NCBI GenBank assembly: GCA_947311845.1
Contig: CAMZMU010000040.1
Coordinates: 63,926,708 to 63,990,707, forward strand
Origin: Poa pratensis
Taxonomy: Eukaryota > Streptophyta > Magnoliopsida > Poales > Poaceae
DNA: 64,000 nt
Direction of reading: 5' to 3'
Below the pieces are notes generated by a model. That model had not been told where the DNA came from. It did not search any database and was given only the letters and a program-made list of their open reading frames with translations. Each line of letters opens with the position of its first letter. The stretch's first letter is position 1. The position numbers were made by a program, and so were the translations under genes. Of this stretch, positions 24,562 through 38,000 are shown one piece after another.

Positions 24562-26241
24562 ATGGGGTGCATGTCGTCCAAGATCCTGACGAGGTCAGGG
24601 AGCCTGCAGGAGAAGGCCAACCAGGGGTTCCAGAGGAGCAGCCTCATCGAGGAGATCATCCTCTCCAACTCCAAGAGCAAGAGCAACGGGGACCAGTTCC
24701 TGGCCCTCCTCCGCACCTCCAGCTCCGCCTCCAGGAGGAGCAGGGCCGACGCCGCCGAGCAGAGCCCGGCAACGGTGCCGGCGGCCAGGATCGAGACGAT
24801 CAACGTGTCCGAGCTTCTCGCCGGGCTGGAGGAAGAAGAGAACACCGCCGAAGAAGAGGATGAAGAACACGAACGGCAGGGTGATCGGAAGGAAGGCGAG
24901 AAAGTTTCACCTCGGTGCTAGGTCATAAATCTATAAACTAAACTAACTACCAGCGGTAGCCTGCGTATACTGGCGTACCTGATCGATGAAGTGCCCGGCG
25001 GCATAGCTCCGGGGCACGACCTGCACATGAGGCTAGCATGATAGCAGCGACCTGCGTCTGTGTTCCGAGTTACATCTCCTATCGGCCGGCGCCTGTCGAG
25101 GTGAGGAACAAATCCAGCGAGCGGCGGCCGCCGCCATAGAAATTTGGTCGAGATCGATCTGATTGAGGGGCAAGCCGGAAAGAAAAAATTGTAGGCTTCC
25201 TGTGCGTCCTAGGATCCATGGTAAACATGAGCGGATGGGCTGCTTCTTGTTGTTGGGCTTCAGTGCGTGTACCTGACGAGTAACAGTGCTAATTTTGGGC
25301 TTAAATACTACTCCCTCCGTTCCAATTTAATTGACTTGTAATGTACCACATGTGGATGTATCTAGACATGTAACATGTCTAGATACATCCAAATATGTTG
25401 CATAACAAGTCAATTAAATTGGAACGGAGGGAGTAAGTAAGTAAATACTTTCTACGGCCATTTAGCACCTACTAATACTACTAGCATACGCTGCAATCGG
25501 TTGAGGGGGGCAAACCATTGGGGGGGGTCTGACCCCTGCTAGCCCCCCCCTGTCTCCGCCCCTGCGGATGGCGCGGCCGGGAGGGCGAAGAGCTTCCGAA
25601 CGCTAGAGGAGTTCGACGAGATGGTGACACGGTGCAGCTCGCCGGAGCGAAAGGAACCTGAAACAGTGCTGGCACCCGCACCAGACGCGTCGGTGCCGGC
25701 CCCACCGCAGAGCGGCTCGTCGGGGCAAGACGCGGTGGCCACGGCGAGCAGCTCGCCGGAGCGAACGGAGCCTCCAACAGTGCTAGGGCCCGAATCTGCA
25801 GACGCATTGGTGCCGCTGCCGCCGCCGCAGAGCGGCTCGTCGGAGCAAGACGCGGTGGCCACGGCGAGCAGCGCGCCCGAACAAGGAGAGGCCCGCGGCA
25901 CGAAGAGACGGGCGAGGGCGAGGCAGCTCGGCGAGCTGAGCGCGCCGGCGCCGGCGGGCTTCGACTTCAGCAAGTCCGGCAGCCTGAGGGACTGGCTGCT
26001 CGGGGGCGGGCAGATCTTCTCGCCGGGCTCCTACGTCACGCCCAAGTTTGGAAAAGTAGCGGCAGCGCCGTCTGAGCCCGAGGAACACGGAGAGCGACGC
26101 GCGGTGTTTGATCCGGAGCTGGTGGCGCAGCTGGAGGAGGCCATGGAGGAGCTGACGGTGGACGAGGAGCGCGTGCTGAGGGAGGTCTTGGAGGTCCTCG
26201 AAGCGGGAGAAACGCGAACGGAGAGGTTGGAGAGAGGCTAG
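24562..26241 (+). CDS. unrecognised MGCxSSK protein, at least two exons
   Basis: Exon 1 starts at 24562 with MGCMSSKILTRSGSLQEK. MG-C at the N-terminus is a classical N-myristoylation plus palmitoylation signal, so a membrane-attached protein is likely; an in-frame Met at 24490 would bury it. Exon 1 continues through DQFLALLRTSSSAS to an acidic Glu-rich tail before 24921. The second part, about 25543-26241, reads AAGRAKSFRTLEEFDEMV, then two Ser/Pro-rich repeats, a charged region, and a conserved-looking FDFSKSGSLRDWLLGGGQIF and SPGSYVTPKFG, ending in a helical Glu-rich C-terminus. Exon joints are uncertain: the AG at 25541 keeps frame, but I see no strong donor in phase, and the DNA just before exon 2 looks transposon-derived. 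I do not recognise the family. Confidence 0.6.
25311..25433. mobile_element. Stowaway MITE in the MGC-gene intron
   Basis: CTCCCTCCGTTCCAATTTAA is matched by TTAAATTGGAACGGAGGGAG, with TA at 25309 and 25434. The near-perfect palindrome indicates a young copy. It lies between the two coding parts of the MGC gene. Confidence 0.88.
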
Positions 26242-26337
26242 ACGATCCAGTGGTGGCTGTGCAGGATTAGCCATCAGCTTTGATGATGATTTTTGGTAGG
26301 CCGTACCGTTCTAGAGTGCTTGTGATGTGAATTGGGA

Positions 26338-26455
26338 TTATTGTACAGCAACGCTTTATGGTTTTCTTTGTTCATGTTATTTCACAAACACGAATGCAAT
26401 CTTGTACAGCAACGCTTTATGGTTCTTTGTTCATGTTGTATCACGAACACGAATA
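26338..26455 (+). repeat. tandem duplication of about 60 bp downstream of the MGC gene
   Basis: The unit beginning TTGTACAGCAACGCTTTATG and ending AACACGAAT occurs twice head to tail (near 26341 and 26402) with a few differences. It lies in the presumed 3' UTR or 3' flank. Confidence 0.8.
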
Positions 26456-27432
26456 GGAGCCTCATTTTAACAAAAATGCTTCTCCCTCTAATTCACAAAA
26501 AGTGTCGTGACTTGTACGCTTATGTTGTATCAGAACTGAATGTTTCCTCCGGCAATTATATCGGATCAAAGGGAGTACAATTTAGCCGGAGGGACGACGC
26601 GTCCTATCGTCCGCCTCGAGCGGCACGTCCCTCTGATCTTCGCAACGACCACCGCGACCGCCGTCATGGTGGCCATTCTCAGCGATGCGAGCATGGCGGT
26701 TGGCTTTGATGACGTGCCGCGCTTCGCAATCTCTCCCTCTGAGAGATTTCCAAAAGTGATGTTGGGCATCGGTGGTATGCCGCATGTCTTTCCTTTTCTC
26801 CACTCGGTCATGGACTGACCCGATGACCCATCGCTGATTATAGTCGCCCTGCTGCTGGCTACAATGGAGTTGGTTAAATGTAGTCAGGTCACCGAGTGAG
26901 ACTGCCCACTAAGGCACTAAGGATTGTGAATGGTGGTCAGGACCTAGACCTTATGCATCACCTCATAGCCCGAGAATTCTGAGATGACGAAACCGTGAGC
27001 GATGACAGAGGCATCAATGATACCACTGTTGGGCGGCGCATAGTACATGGCATCTTGTCTCTCATATCTCAAAGTTTTTATTGGGTTGCTATCACGGTGA
27101 AACTGCACACGCTGGCGGTTGAGCGCTGCCTTTTCCCCCACATAGCCGCTTCGACTGGCGACTAGGTCACGAGCTGACGTTGAGTCTCCTTGAGCTTCTA
27201 GGTGGACTAGTCATTGATGAGAGACACAAGGGAGACGACAAGACCGGGTGTCACGGTAGACGAGCATGTCGTCCGAGCCGGGCATGAACACCTTATAGGT
27301 GGGCAGTAGCTTCCTCGATGTTGTCTGAGTGCTAGTCACGCGGACATGGTGGAGAGACTCAACAATCCAACTACGTAGCTGAGATCCGCACTTAATCGGG
27401 CTCGGCTGATGCACAAAACAAAATCGGGCTAG
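26456..27432. other. gene-free stretch with a degraded Stowaway-like piece
   Basis: Around 26480-26580 the pattern CTCCCTCTAATTC ... AAAGGGAGTA looks like a decayed Stowaway. The rest shows no gene that I recognise. Confidence 0.4.
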
Positions 27433-27440
27433 CCCTCGAC

Positions 27441-27817
27441 TATAGGTGGCCAAAGGTTCCGGTGCTCATGGGCCCGCCCGTTAGCATGTGTGCCCGACCA
27501 GTCAGGGGCCTAGCCCGACACGTGGCAAAACGGGCGGTGCCTAGGCCGCGAGGCGAGGCCCACGTGTCGCTACGATATGGCTCGTTTATTTTTATTTTTA
27601 GTTTTTCTATGTTTGAAAATAAGCCTAAAGAGGCTGCAAATAGCCCAAAACAACACATATTAAGCCCTGAAGTGCTAAACTGGCCGGCTAGATTATTAAA
27701 GGGGCCATTCTTATGTTTCGACGCGAGACACGCATGTCGGCACGACACGCCCCCCTTATAAACAGGCCGTCACGGGTTGTGTCGTACCGTGTTTTGGTCG
27801 GCCGTTGGACACCTATA
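27441..27817. mobile_element. hAT MITE with 8-bp target duplication
   Basis: CCCTCGAC at 27433-27440 and 27818-27825 flanks ends TATAGGTGGCCAAAGG and, inward from the right, TATAGGTGTCCAACGG. Subterminal CGGGC/GCCCG words are abundant. 377 bp, non-coding. Confidence 0.82.
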
Positions 27818-28209
27818 CCCTCGACCCCGGAGATGGCCGCGAAATCCGGGGTATGTCGTGTGGTTCTAGGGATGTGATCTCTTCTGATTGGTCAGATGTC
27901 GAGTCGCGAAGGCATAGATAATATTTCCATCCTCGATCAGCACCCGTACCTATATATATCGGAGGAAAGACATGGGGCTAGGATGATGCAAAGGCAATGG
28001 CAGGAGACCACGTCGGTGGAGACTTAGTTAGGGCTTCATACATGTGAGTCCACCGAATTGGCAAACTGGGACAATTGACGACAACATCATTGATCAATTA
28101 GATCGATGATTGATGTACCATCACGTGGCTGCATAGCAGAAACATACACTCCTGCCGCTCATTGCCGGCTCCAAAGATGATCGTTACTTGTTCCGAGTGG
28201 AAAATATCT

Positions 28210-28828
28210 GGTGCTCACTTTAAGTGATACCATGATACCACTCCTCAAAATTAAAATTTCAAGTGTTAAAAGATTTATGAAACAAAATTGTGGGATTTAA
28301 GAAAATGCGTGTTTACATTCCCTAAAATTTCATAGCCAAATTCAAAATACACAAAAAAGATAAATTGCTATGTTAGCGTCCACTCGGATTTAGCCTAACA
28401 CTTGGCCTAGTTTCGAACGTTTATGCGCACACGGCCCAGCTACAAGCAGGGAGCTCATTCCATCCCAAAAACCCAGACTGAAAGTAGGAGAAATCTCTCC
28501 CTTATAAACTGGGTGTGGCCTCCTCCCTAGACGAGGTGGGACTAAACTGAGCAGCCTTCACCGGTCAACAGAGTGGTCCTCACATGATACGTGAATAGTG
28601 TCATTTTGTGTTCTTGCCTTTTTTATGCTATTCATGTTGGATTTGTCCTTTTTATTTTTCCAGGTGTATTTCAAATTTGGTACTAAAAGCTTTAGGGACT
28701 GTAAACACACATTTTGCAAACACACAAATTTGTTTTGAATTTTTTTGAAATTATAAATTTGAATTTTGAGAAGTGGTATCACATATGAGGTGTGGTGTCA
28801 CTGGATATGCTCTCTTCTTGGGAGCACC
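28210..28828. repeat. long imperfect inverted repeat
   Basis: The left arm (about 28210-28365) and the right arm (about 28640-28828, reversed) match over roughly 150 bp, e.g. GATACCACTCCTCAAAATT with its partner GAATTTTGAGAAGTGGTATC. The ends read GGTGCTCAC and GGTGCTCCC inward. The loop (28370-28560) is a different, GC-richer segment with a TATAAA at about 28503. Probably a fold-back or MITE with a later insertion. Confidence 0.55.
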
Positions 28829-29405
28829 AACCAATCCGTTTTTTCAGTTAAAGGTAAGATATTTTGCCTTTTTATTTTATTTTTAGATTTTTTCCCGTAT
28901 GTTACTTTTAATATATTATAGTCTTATAGGGTAGATGCTGAGCACGACCCCAAACAATGAGAACGGTGCTAGTGTGGTGCCACACTGCCACTACAAGAGA
29001 AAACTGAGATGCCACAAATGATACATGACATGAGCTTGTATGGCCCCAATTGTAGTCAATCAACTCCAAAATGGGTGTTAGTGTGGCGCTCTTGCCTTGC
29101 TTCCCCATGTCGGGTTCTTCGGGGGAAACCCTAGATCTCACGTGGGATCCGCGGCGCTCCTCCGTCGCTTGCTTCTTCGGGCCTTGTCTTGAATGTTCCA
29201 CCGGCCAGAGGGGTTAGTGGAAGCAGCTGGTGGTTGGCGGCGGCGAGCTTTCTTCTTCGGTTAGGTGGTGTGCGGCCTTGGGACCGGCGTGGATTTCGGA
29301 ACGGGGGCTCCGGATTTCGCTTTGTGTTGAGGTCGCCTCCGCCGTGTTTAGTGTCGGCTATGGTTGCTAGGGCGACATGGTTGTTGACTGAGCCAGCGGC
29401 CGGGT
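28829..29405. other. gene-free stretch, GC-rich right half
   Basis: The right half (29080-29400) resembles the GC-rich leader of a non-LTR element, but no element boundary, poly(A) or domain can be identified. Confidence 0.35.
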
Positions 29406-29682
29406 CTTGAGATTGACGAAATCACTACCGACTCCAACTATCGTCCATGTACGATCCATACTAGATCTGACCAACTGCCCATCCTACCTCCTCTACCTTT
29501 TTGACAGCCCATCTTTTTGTCTCAGTAGAGTCTTTCACAAGCGTTTCGCTGTCGACGGAATGTCGCCTCCCACTGAAGAATATTCCGCCTAAATGAGAAA
29601 CACCAGGGCCAAATCTGAGATTTGAACTCTGATAGGTTAGAGGTACAAACACCCTCCTAACCATGCTACCACAGCAGGTGGC
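29406..29682 (-). mobile_element. tRNA-derived SINE, Au/PoaS-like
   Basis: Read on the minus strand, the 5' part has a polymerase III box A-like TGGTAGCATGGTTAGGAGG and a box B-like AGAGTTCAAATCTC at tRNA spacing. The body carries TTCTCATTTAGGCG and GGGAGGCGACATTCCGTCGA, and the 3' end reads TTTCGTCAATCTCAAG. This layout matches Au-type grass SINEs as I remember them. It lies about 220 bp before the first methyltransferase gene. Confidence 0.65.
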
Positions 29683-29845
29683 GGAATTCAATTCAAGCTG
29701 GATTTACCCGATTCATTTGTTACTATTACACCAACCATTCTTTGGCTTTCGTTATCAAGGTAGGTTGTTGATTGTCAGGGTGATGGGATCGATCAGGTAA
29801 ACCGTCGTCGACCTTTGCACTGCAGAAACAGGGGTGCACATGGAA

Positions 29846-29855
29846 CTATATAACT
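29846..29855 (+). promoter_or_regulatory. TATA box of the first CCoAOMT-like gene
   Basis: CTATATAACT lies about 50 bp before the start codon at 29906, leaving room for a short 5' UTR rich in ACACA repeats. Confidence 0.55.
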
Positions 29856-29905
29856 GTAGATAGACACACATGATCACACACACATAGACAAACAGAGAGA
29901 GATCC

Positions 29906-30926
<1,021 letters not shown>

Positions 30927-32801
30927 AGCGAATGATTCATTCGATCCATGATCCACTGGGACCTAGCTAGGCTTTTGTGCTGTCGCACGAAAATAGTGTT
31001 TGTGTAATTTAGCAGTTGTCGAATAACTTCCATTAAGCTTATTAGATGTGGCGTGCAGACTGAAGAGATACCAAACTAGGCCTGAGTCATTTTTCTGTTG
31101 TTTTCCTGTTTACTAGACACTAGTTGGCATGTACGTGCAACACATGTATTCATAATTAAAGAGACGATTTACAAGTAGGAAAATCGTACCAGAGTATACA
31201 TGGATTACTTATTTTACACTTTTACATCGGTTCTAAATTTTATATTGCAAAGAGAACGCTATTTATGTAAGCATCACGGAGCACACAAATCACACACCGA
31301 AGGCGACAGAACTGGTGCGCGACAATGAAGGTGTGCTACTTGGTCGGATTGTTGGCAATTTTTTTTCATATCCTCAATGTCACAGTCTGACACTCGTATC
31401 CTTCAGCGTGACATTTAGCGGTGGCACCACCTCGGGCATCATCGCTTGCATGTAGAGGGGGCAGAGAAAGAGAGCGCACGAAGCAAACAACCAATACGAA
31501 GGTTGTCGCCTGCTGCCGTGGAATATGCCCTCAACCCCATAGGATTCAGGTGGCGCATCGAAGCTACACCCGTGGGAAAAGAAGGAGGAGCACAAATCTG
31601 AATTTATTTGTGAAACACGATCAATAAACACGATCAATAAATGATGGTGCCAATAAGACAACACCTGATTCAAAAGTATTTTCACAAACCAACAATCAAG
31701 AAAATTGACTTCCAATTTATATAAATGGGGATTAACATATGTACCTTTTTCCAGAAACCTGGATCAACCGAACTGTCCCAATAACTTTAAGTCATTTTGC
31801 ATCGCAGTAAGTGTGTAAAAGACAAAAAAATAAGCATGGTCTCCCACAAGCACGAAAGTCATAGACCTGATGAAATTATATAGAAATCAAATAGCAGGCA
31901 AATCGATTACCGAATTCACAGACGAAGGACTGACCATATGTTTCTTGGTCGCTTTGTTGGTCTGCAGGTGCGTGCAGCAAGAATGAAGTAGTGGACTTGT
32001 GAGCAATAACCTTAAAACCAGCATCTTTCGCTGAAGACTCTGTTCATGTCACGTACTCTGAACACCAATTTCTAAGCGGGTACATCCATAAAGTAGCATT
32101 TGCCGCAAATAAGGCCTCAGGGAATAATCGGGTCTCCTGAAACGCAGAGACTAATCAGATACCGCAAAATCGCAGGGAATTTTCAAATTCATCTAAGAAG
32201 TATGGACAGATATTGAATAAACCATACCTCTCAAATGTCATACTGATACATTTCACATCATGTCCAGATAAAGCATCATGAAGATTTCTGATGAAATAAT
32301 CACGACAATCGGCCAGTAATGACATGAAAGGTCCACCCGTCAAAATGAACTCGACCTGCAGAAGAGTATATCTGAATTACTTTGCACTTGTGATGCATCC
32401 AACATAGCTGGACTGTGCATGAAATCGCTCAAATCAAGACAAAATACTCGGGCTAGGAAGTAGGAACAAACCTTATCTGCTCAATGTCATACTACTCGTT
32501 TTTTAGGCAGATCATACTACTCGTTGGAGTCAAGCCAATGCCACATATATGCAAACTATATTGATGCAAGAATCTAAACGAATGCCCCTGATTTTTCTTA
32601 TCATAGGACGGATACTAAAGTTAATTGGTTGATGCAAAGTAGTACTGTCTAGAGAAGCAATTTTCCATCTCTCTAAGTATCAATAATATTAGCTAATCAC
32701 GCATCCAATTCGTCCACGGAGGCAGCCAAGGACGAGCAATCAGACGAAATAAAGAATCGCTGCCGACCGCCGCGCAGGTACGTAGGTAATTAAGCACGTA
32801 C
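30927..32801. other. gene-free stretch, possibly introns of the U-box gene
   Basis: 3' flank of the methyltransferase followed by about 1.7 kb left of the minus-strand U-box exon. A minus-strand open piece at about 32218-32356, bounded by CTGCAG and GAGAG|GTATGG, is phase-compatible with that exon, but its peptide (starting [14 protein letters not shown]) is not U-box-like. Nothing else recognised. Confidence 0.35.
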
Positions 32802-33109
32802 CAAGGAGATCCTGCTCCCGTCGCGGCCGAACCGGAGCAGCTCGAGCGCCTTCTCCAGCGCGCCGGCGAGTGACGTCAGCGCCCGCTCCTCCTCCTCGTC
32901 CACCCGCGCGGGGCACGCCGGCGCTCGCGGAACTCCTCCGCGAAGGGTCCGAGGAGGCGAATCCGGCGGGACAGCGCCAGCAGCTGGCGCCGGTATGCGT
33001 TCCGGAACCCCTCGGCCACCCGCACCAGCGCGGACGCCGCCGCCGACCGCGATGGCGGTACAGGGGACCGCTGCTCCCCCTCTGCGGCCTTCTCGCGGTC
33101 GCGGGCCAT
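32802..33109 (-). pseudogene. U-box E3 ligase (PUB) N-terminal exon, frameshifted
   Basis: The minus strand encodes [13 protein letters not shown] from 33109, then a helical U-box N-terminal domain: [30 protein letters not shown], and after a frame change [20 protein letters not shown] and GSRISL, stopping at a good splice donor (TTG|GTACGT at 32801). This is the N-terminal domain of plant U-box/ARM E3 ligases. No U-box or ARM repeats follow to the left within 1.7 kb. The frame change falls at a C-run (plus strand 32903-32905) one base short. Either a truncated gene copy or a captured fragment. An alternative frame from 33242 gives no family similarity. Confidence 0.5.
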
Positions 33110-34827
33110 GGGAGGGAAGGGACGGAAGCAGTAGCAGCCGCCCACGTGGGGATCGGCTGCTGGCGCTAGTGGCAGGGTGGTAACTACGGTGGCCGGAGGC
33201 TTTCGCGGCGGTGCAGAGAACGTCGGGGACGGACTTCATCACGATGGCGGAGTACCTGTGGCCTGCGGGCGGAGTACTGACGGCGGCGTAGGCGAGATAG
33301 AAGGGGATCGAATCGCGCGGGTTGGGGACTTACACAAAAAACAAAAATAACGTTTCGTCCCAATGTGTTGACTTGCTCAACCCGAACCGAACAATCTAAT
33401 TCATTGATAAAAAATCGGACGCGTAATATTTAATGTATCCGATCATGTTTGTTTTTTTAATATCAGTACATAATTGAACGCAGGACGGGCAGTGCGTGCG
33501 TGAATGGGCCGAGTTGCATATGGTGTCGGCCACAAGGTCTAGGGCTTTACCCAGATCGTGTGTTTAACATTTTCTTTTACATGCAATCTGTACGGCTTTG
33601 TATTGACCCTTTGTGTTTTTTACCTTGTGGGTTTGTGTCTTTGGTCTTTTTTGTTGGTATTTTCTGGGTGGTATATCGCAGTGTTCCCTATTTTTTTATA
33701 ATTTAAATATGGAAAAGTTGAAGTTGTGACTGGAGAAAACTCAATTACAACCTCACTTACAACTGAAAAAACTCAGCTGCAACCCCACTTATAATTAAAA
33801 AAAAATAGTTGCAACCCCACTCGTAACTGGGAAAATCTCACATGAAATTTTTAGTCGTGATGCACGCGCAATTCGATTTTTTTTCCTTACCTTACTAATC
33901 GTATAAAACAGTACATGAGCAAACACCCATTAACCACCCAGCCCTACAGACCAACGAGAGAAGAGCATGCCCGGTTCTAAGAGTTTAAGATTTAAAACAA
34001 ACATTACTACGCCATGGAGTATTATCTTTTGTCTCCGGTATCTAGAAATAGGTAATGAGACTTCTTTTGCTGGTATTCTTCTACTACTCATTGTCAGACC
34101 CTTCTTTTCTCCCATACAAATTGTAGAAAGGATTTATATTGGTTTATTTTTATATACTCTATTTTATTGGTCTTCTATGTTTGTAATTTGTTTTTTTTCT
34201 GTCTATGATTTTATTATTTCTTTTTATTTGGCTATAGCTTCTCTTTTCTACATTTCTCCTTTCTTTTAGATACCAGACATTTTATTAATGCCCTGCTTTA
34301 ACTTAATAAAGCAAGAGGTTCCGGGATCACATTATTTCTCCTTTTTCTCTCTATATATCTTGCTTTCCTTTTTTCCAGATTAGTTATTTATGAAAGCGTG
34401 AAGATTGATTTTTTCACTGCTCCTTATAAAGTAGTTCCATCCAACAAAAAAAAGGTACATAAAAATCAATTGATGTCTTTTCCTTTGCACTAAAGACATC
34501 TCTACAAAAATCATTCTTGATCAGTAAGAAAATGTTCTTGTAGAGGAAAAGAAGTTCATGATATTAATCCTATTTTTCATAATAATCATATTTTGTAAAA
34601 ATATTATTGTCAACTCATACTGCTACATTTAGAATGTTTTTTTTGACTTATAAGCCAAAGTCAAAAAGCAACAAAAAAAAGTGCTTATACCATCTAGTTC
34701 CAATTTTTTAACCATTGTGCATTCCCATTGCAAAAATCAAAATGCTTGTCCTATGTGTTTTCTGTTTTTCACACTAACCATATTTTTTTTGAAAACAAGT
34801 GCTCACGTCTATTTAAATTAAGCCATA
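33110..34827. other. gene-free stretch with short tandem repeats
   Basis: At 33735-33840 a unit of about 35 bp around TTGCAACCCCACTTATAA recurs three to four times in diverged form. The rest is AT-rich. It includes GC-rich 5' flank of the U-box exon (33110-33330). Confidence 0.5.
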
Positions 34828-35010
34828 CTAGCTGAATACCCGTGCGTTGCTACGGGACATTGAGAAAATTATATGGATACAACCATGAAACAATTATCCT
34901 AATATTACAAAGCGTAAAAATAATATTGACTTAAGAAGTTGAAAATAATACATGAACAATATGCTACTGTGGTTACTACACCTAGTAGAAAATTTTACGT
35001 TTTGTTTAAA

Positions 35011-38000
35011 CTAGCATGATGGCCCTCGCAATGCGAGGGCATCAACGTGACTGAGAAATAAATCTATTGTTACATACATAATCACATAATATGAAAGGAA
35101 ATGATATGGTTATGTAGCGATTTTAACTTTATCTATTCTACTTAAATATCGCATATGGTTGATTATGTCGTTTACAAATCAACCCTCACTGAGCATATGT
35201 TTGACTTGTACATGGTATTAAAGACCTGGTCGTGAATTATTCTATGATAATAGATGATGTTGGACTAAAATTCAGTTTGTCAATTGCTATATCAGATTTG
35301 AGGTCCAGATCATATTATGCTTCAACTAAGCAATACATCTAGAACATATTTAGGTGATCTTTAGTGGAGCAGCATAACAACTTCGCTAAGTTATAAAAGA
35401 ACATTCTCTAGTTTTATAAAAGAGAGAGAGTATCATTTCTACTCATTCAAATATTAGCCGCGCTTAAATAGTAAGAAATTTTTTTTTATTTTTTTTTAGA
35501 TATTTCCTTCTCATTACTTCTTTGTTCTGAAATATTAGACTGTTTCCCTCTCTTCGGAAATAGTTGACATTTTAGACACGTGCAGACATTATCCATAGTG
35601 CAACTTATACCATTATTTGTATACAAATATACAACTAAACTTAATTAAAGTAATAAATTATTATTTCAATGGTTTATCTTTTGTTACTCTTCCAATATAT
35701 ATTTATACATCGACACTCAATGTTAGAGACTTTGACTGCCGGTTTTCTTGACAACATTAATTTCGAAATGGGGGTACTATTATCATTACCAATATTTTTT
35801 GACCTGCTCATATATTATTATCTATTGGATTCACTCTTATCGGTGCGGATTCTATGACTTAGCCCAGCCTGACTTTGGGTCATTGACAGGTGGGCTCCAT
35901 GTCCGGTGGGCCCCACGCACCAGTGACTCAAAGTCACGGAGAAGTCAGAGAATCTTAGCCGCACTCTTATACCCGAACTGTCTTATCTACTTGTTGTCAG
36001 ATATAGTTTCGGCATATTTGTTTTCATCGATTTTATTACAACATTGCAATGAAACGTTCTATTAGATCATAAATGATTAGAAATCCAAAAAAGTTTGTTT
36101 AGTTGTACAACAGGAAATACATCAATAGATCATTTTATAACTGAAGTGAGCTAAACTGAAGTGATCACTAACATTTCTAATCTTAAAAATTAAATATCCC
36201 TAAGGAACGACTCCTACTTTTCCCCACCAACACAATCTCTTTGAACATGATTCCACAGTCAATTTCAGCCTCTTCTCGGTAAACAACAGTCTTATTAGCT
36301 TGAGTGAACCAACAAAATATTGTTGGGATTTTTTGGATTCACATAAACATGTAAGTATTATATAATTTTTTTTATTGCAATAGCATGTCCTCCTAAATCT
36401 AAATCTATTACAAATCATAGGAATTGGTAGAACAGATTTTTTTTCTTGCTACAACTCATAACCGTATATATGTTCAAGGAGTTTAGAGTTGAGATGAACG
36501 TTTCCTCTCAAACTTGATGCAACAGCAGTGAAAACTCCTACAATTTCTAAACCAACAATCAAAGAGTATACATTACAATTAAAAAAAACTTTTCTGGTAT
36601 TCAGAAACTCATAACCGTATATATCTGCACTCGGCAGGACGTCCTAATTGAACTTTTTTTTGGTATTACAGATTTTACTTCAGAAATTCACTTTCTCCTA
36701 GGTGCATATTCTCACACATACGGGAAACATTTCGAAATATCAGAAAAGTCCGAACAAACATTTTGAACCTACATCTCTACATTCTCTGTGCGCACGCCAA
36801 GTACCGGCGAAACGACATTTTTTGTGGCCTCCGAAAAAGACAAAATATGTCACGTGATAAACCTTCTTTAGCACCGAATTTTGTATTTTTACACATGACA
36901 CACAAATCGTTTTTTCGTGAAACAACTTTGTGAGCACATAGAATGTTGAGATGTACACGAGATTTTTTTGACATTTTAAAACGTTTTAAAAGATGCTTCA
37001 GGATACCAAAACGCCATCCCCACCTTTAGTCACTATGTCTTCAGGTGCATATTCAAATCATACATGGTGGTCAAACATTTTGCTACTAAATTTATTAAAA
37101 ATATTCGCTGTTCCGATTGGTGAGATACCGCAAATCTATTTACCCAAACAATTTCTTTCCATTTTCCTACTTTTTCTAAAGGGGGTCGATGGAAAAGCAT
37201 TAGCCCTATCCTTTATATGACTCTCTGTCATACGGATGTAGCTGGGCTGCTAGAAAACTGATAGAGCTGATTGTAGATAGAGATAAAGCAAGCAATTTAT
37301 ATAGTTGTGTCGATATAGGTTGCTATAAGCTCTCGACTGGGAGATCCAGGGATAGCAATGCCGAACCACAATATTCTTATACGGCTCATACAACTGCGGT
37401 TGCAATTTGTTTCTCAAATTCACAACCTGCACATTTTCTAACGCAACTATGGTGCTTCTATTTTTTTTCTAATGCACATAAATGTTTCATCAAAATATTT
37501 TATTTTCCTCTTAAATATTTATAAATATGTCTCTTTAGATGTCAGTTATTCCTATAAAACATCATATTTATAAACTTTGTCTGTTGCAGTGCTATTTTCA
37601 TTTAGATAATTTGTGTGCCTAGACAATGCTCTTTTAGCAATTAATGTATTTGTAATAAAACTAAATTTAGACTTATATCCACAATCATTAGCTGGATACA
37701 AAGCGTTAGGAAGGGGGCACAAATGGATAGGACGAATGCAACAAAAAAAAAATAGACACGGACTCAAATAGACATGATGAAGCAGGTCACACTCTAATAA
37801 ATTAATAAAAAACTTGAATCGTGAAGTGCTTAATATGCATGTAACGTACCCGATCTGGTTAGGGGTTCCATCAATTCAAATTCACTCCTGGGCATGTGTT
37901 GCATCTTTTAGTCGACACACTGACGATTTTGATCACAACGGTAAAACTGAGCGTGATGTACGTGGGAACAGATGGAGAAAACGAATCTGGTTCATGGCAT

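Noticed and set aside
29630..29682. tRNA gene on the minus strand
   Set aside because: Box A and box B are present, but there is no acceptor-stem pairing, and the sequence continues into a SINE body; it is the tRNA-like head of a SINE.
32790..33242. A 150-residue protein from 33242 as the true product of the U-box exon
   Set aside because: Only its last third matches the PUB family; the middle matches in another frame, so the long frame is a composite of shadow and real sequence.
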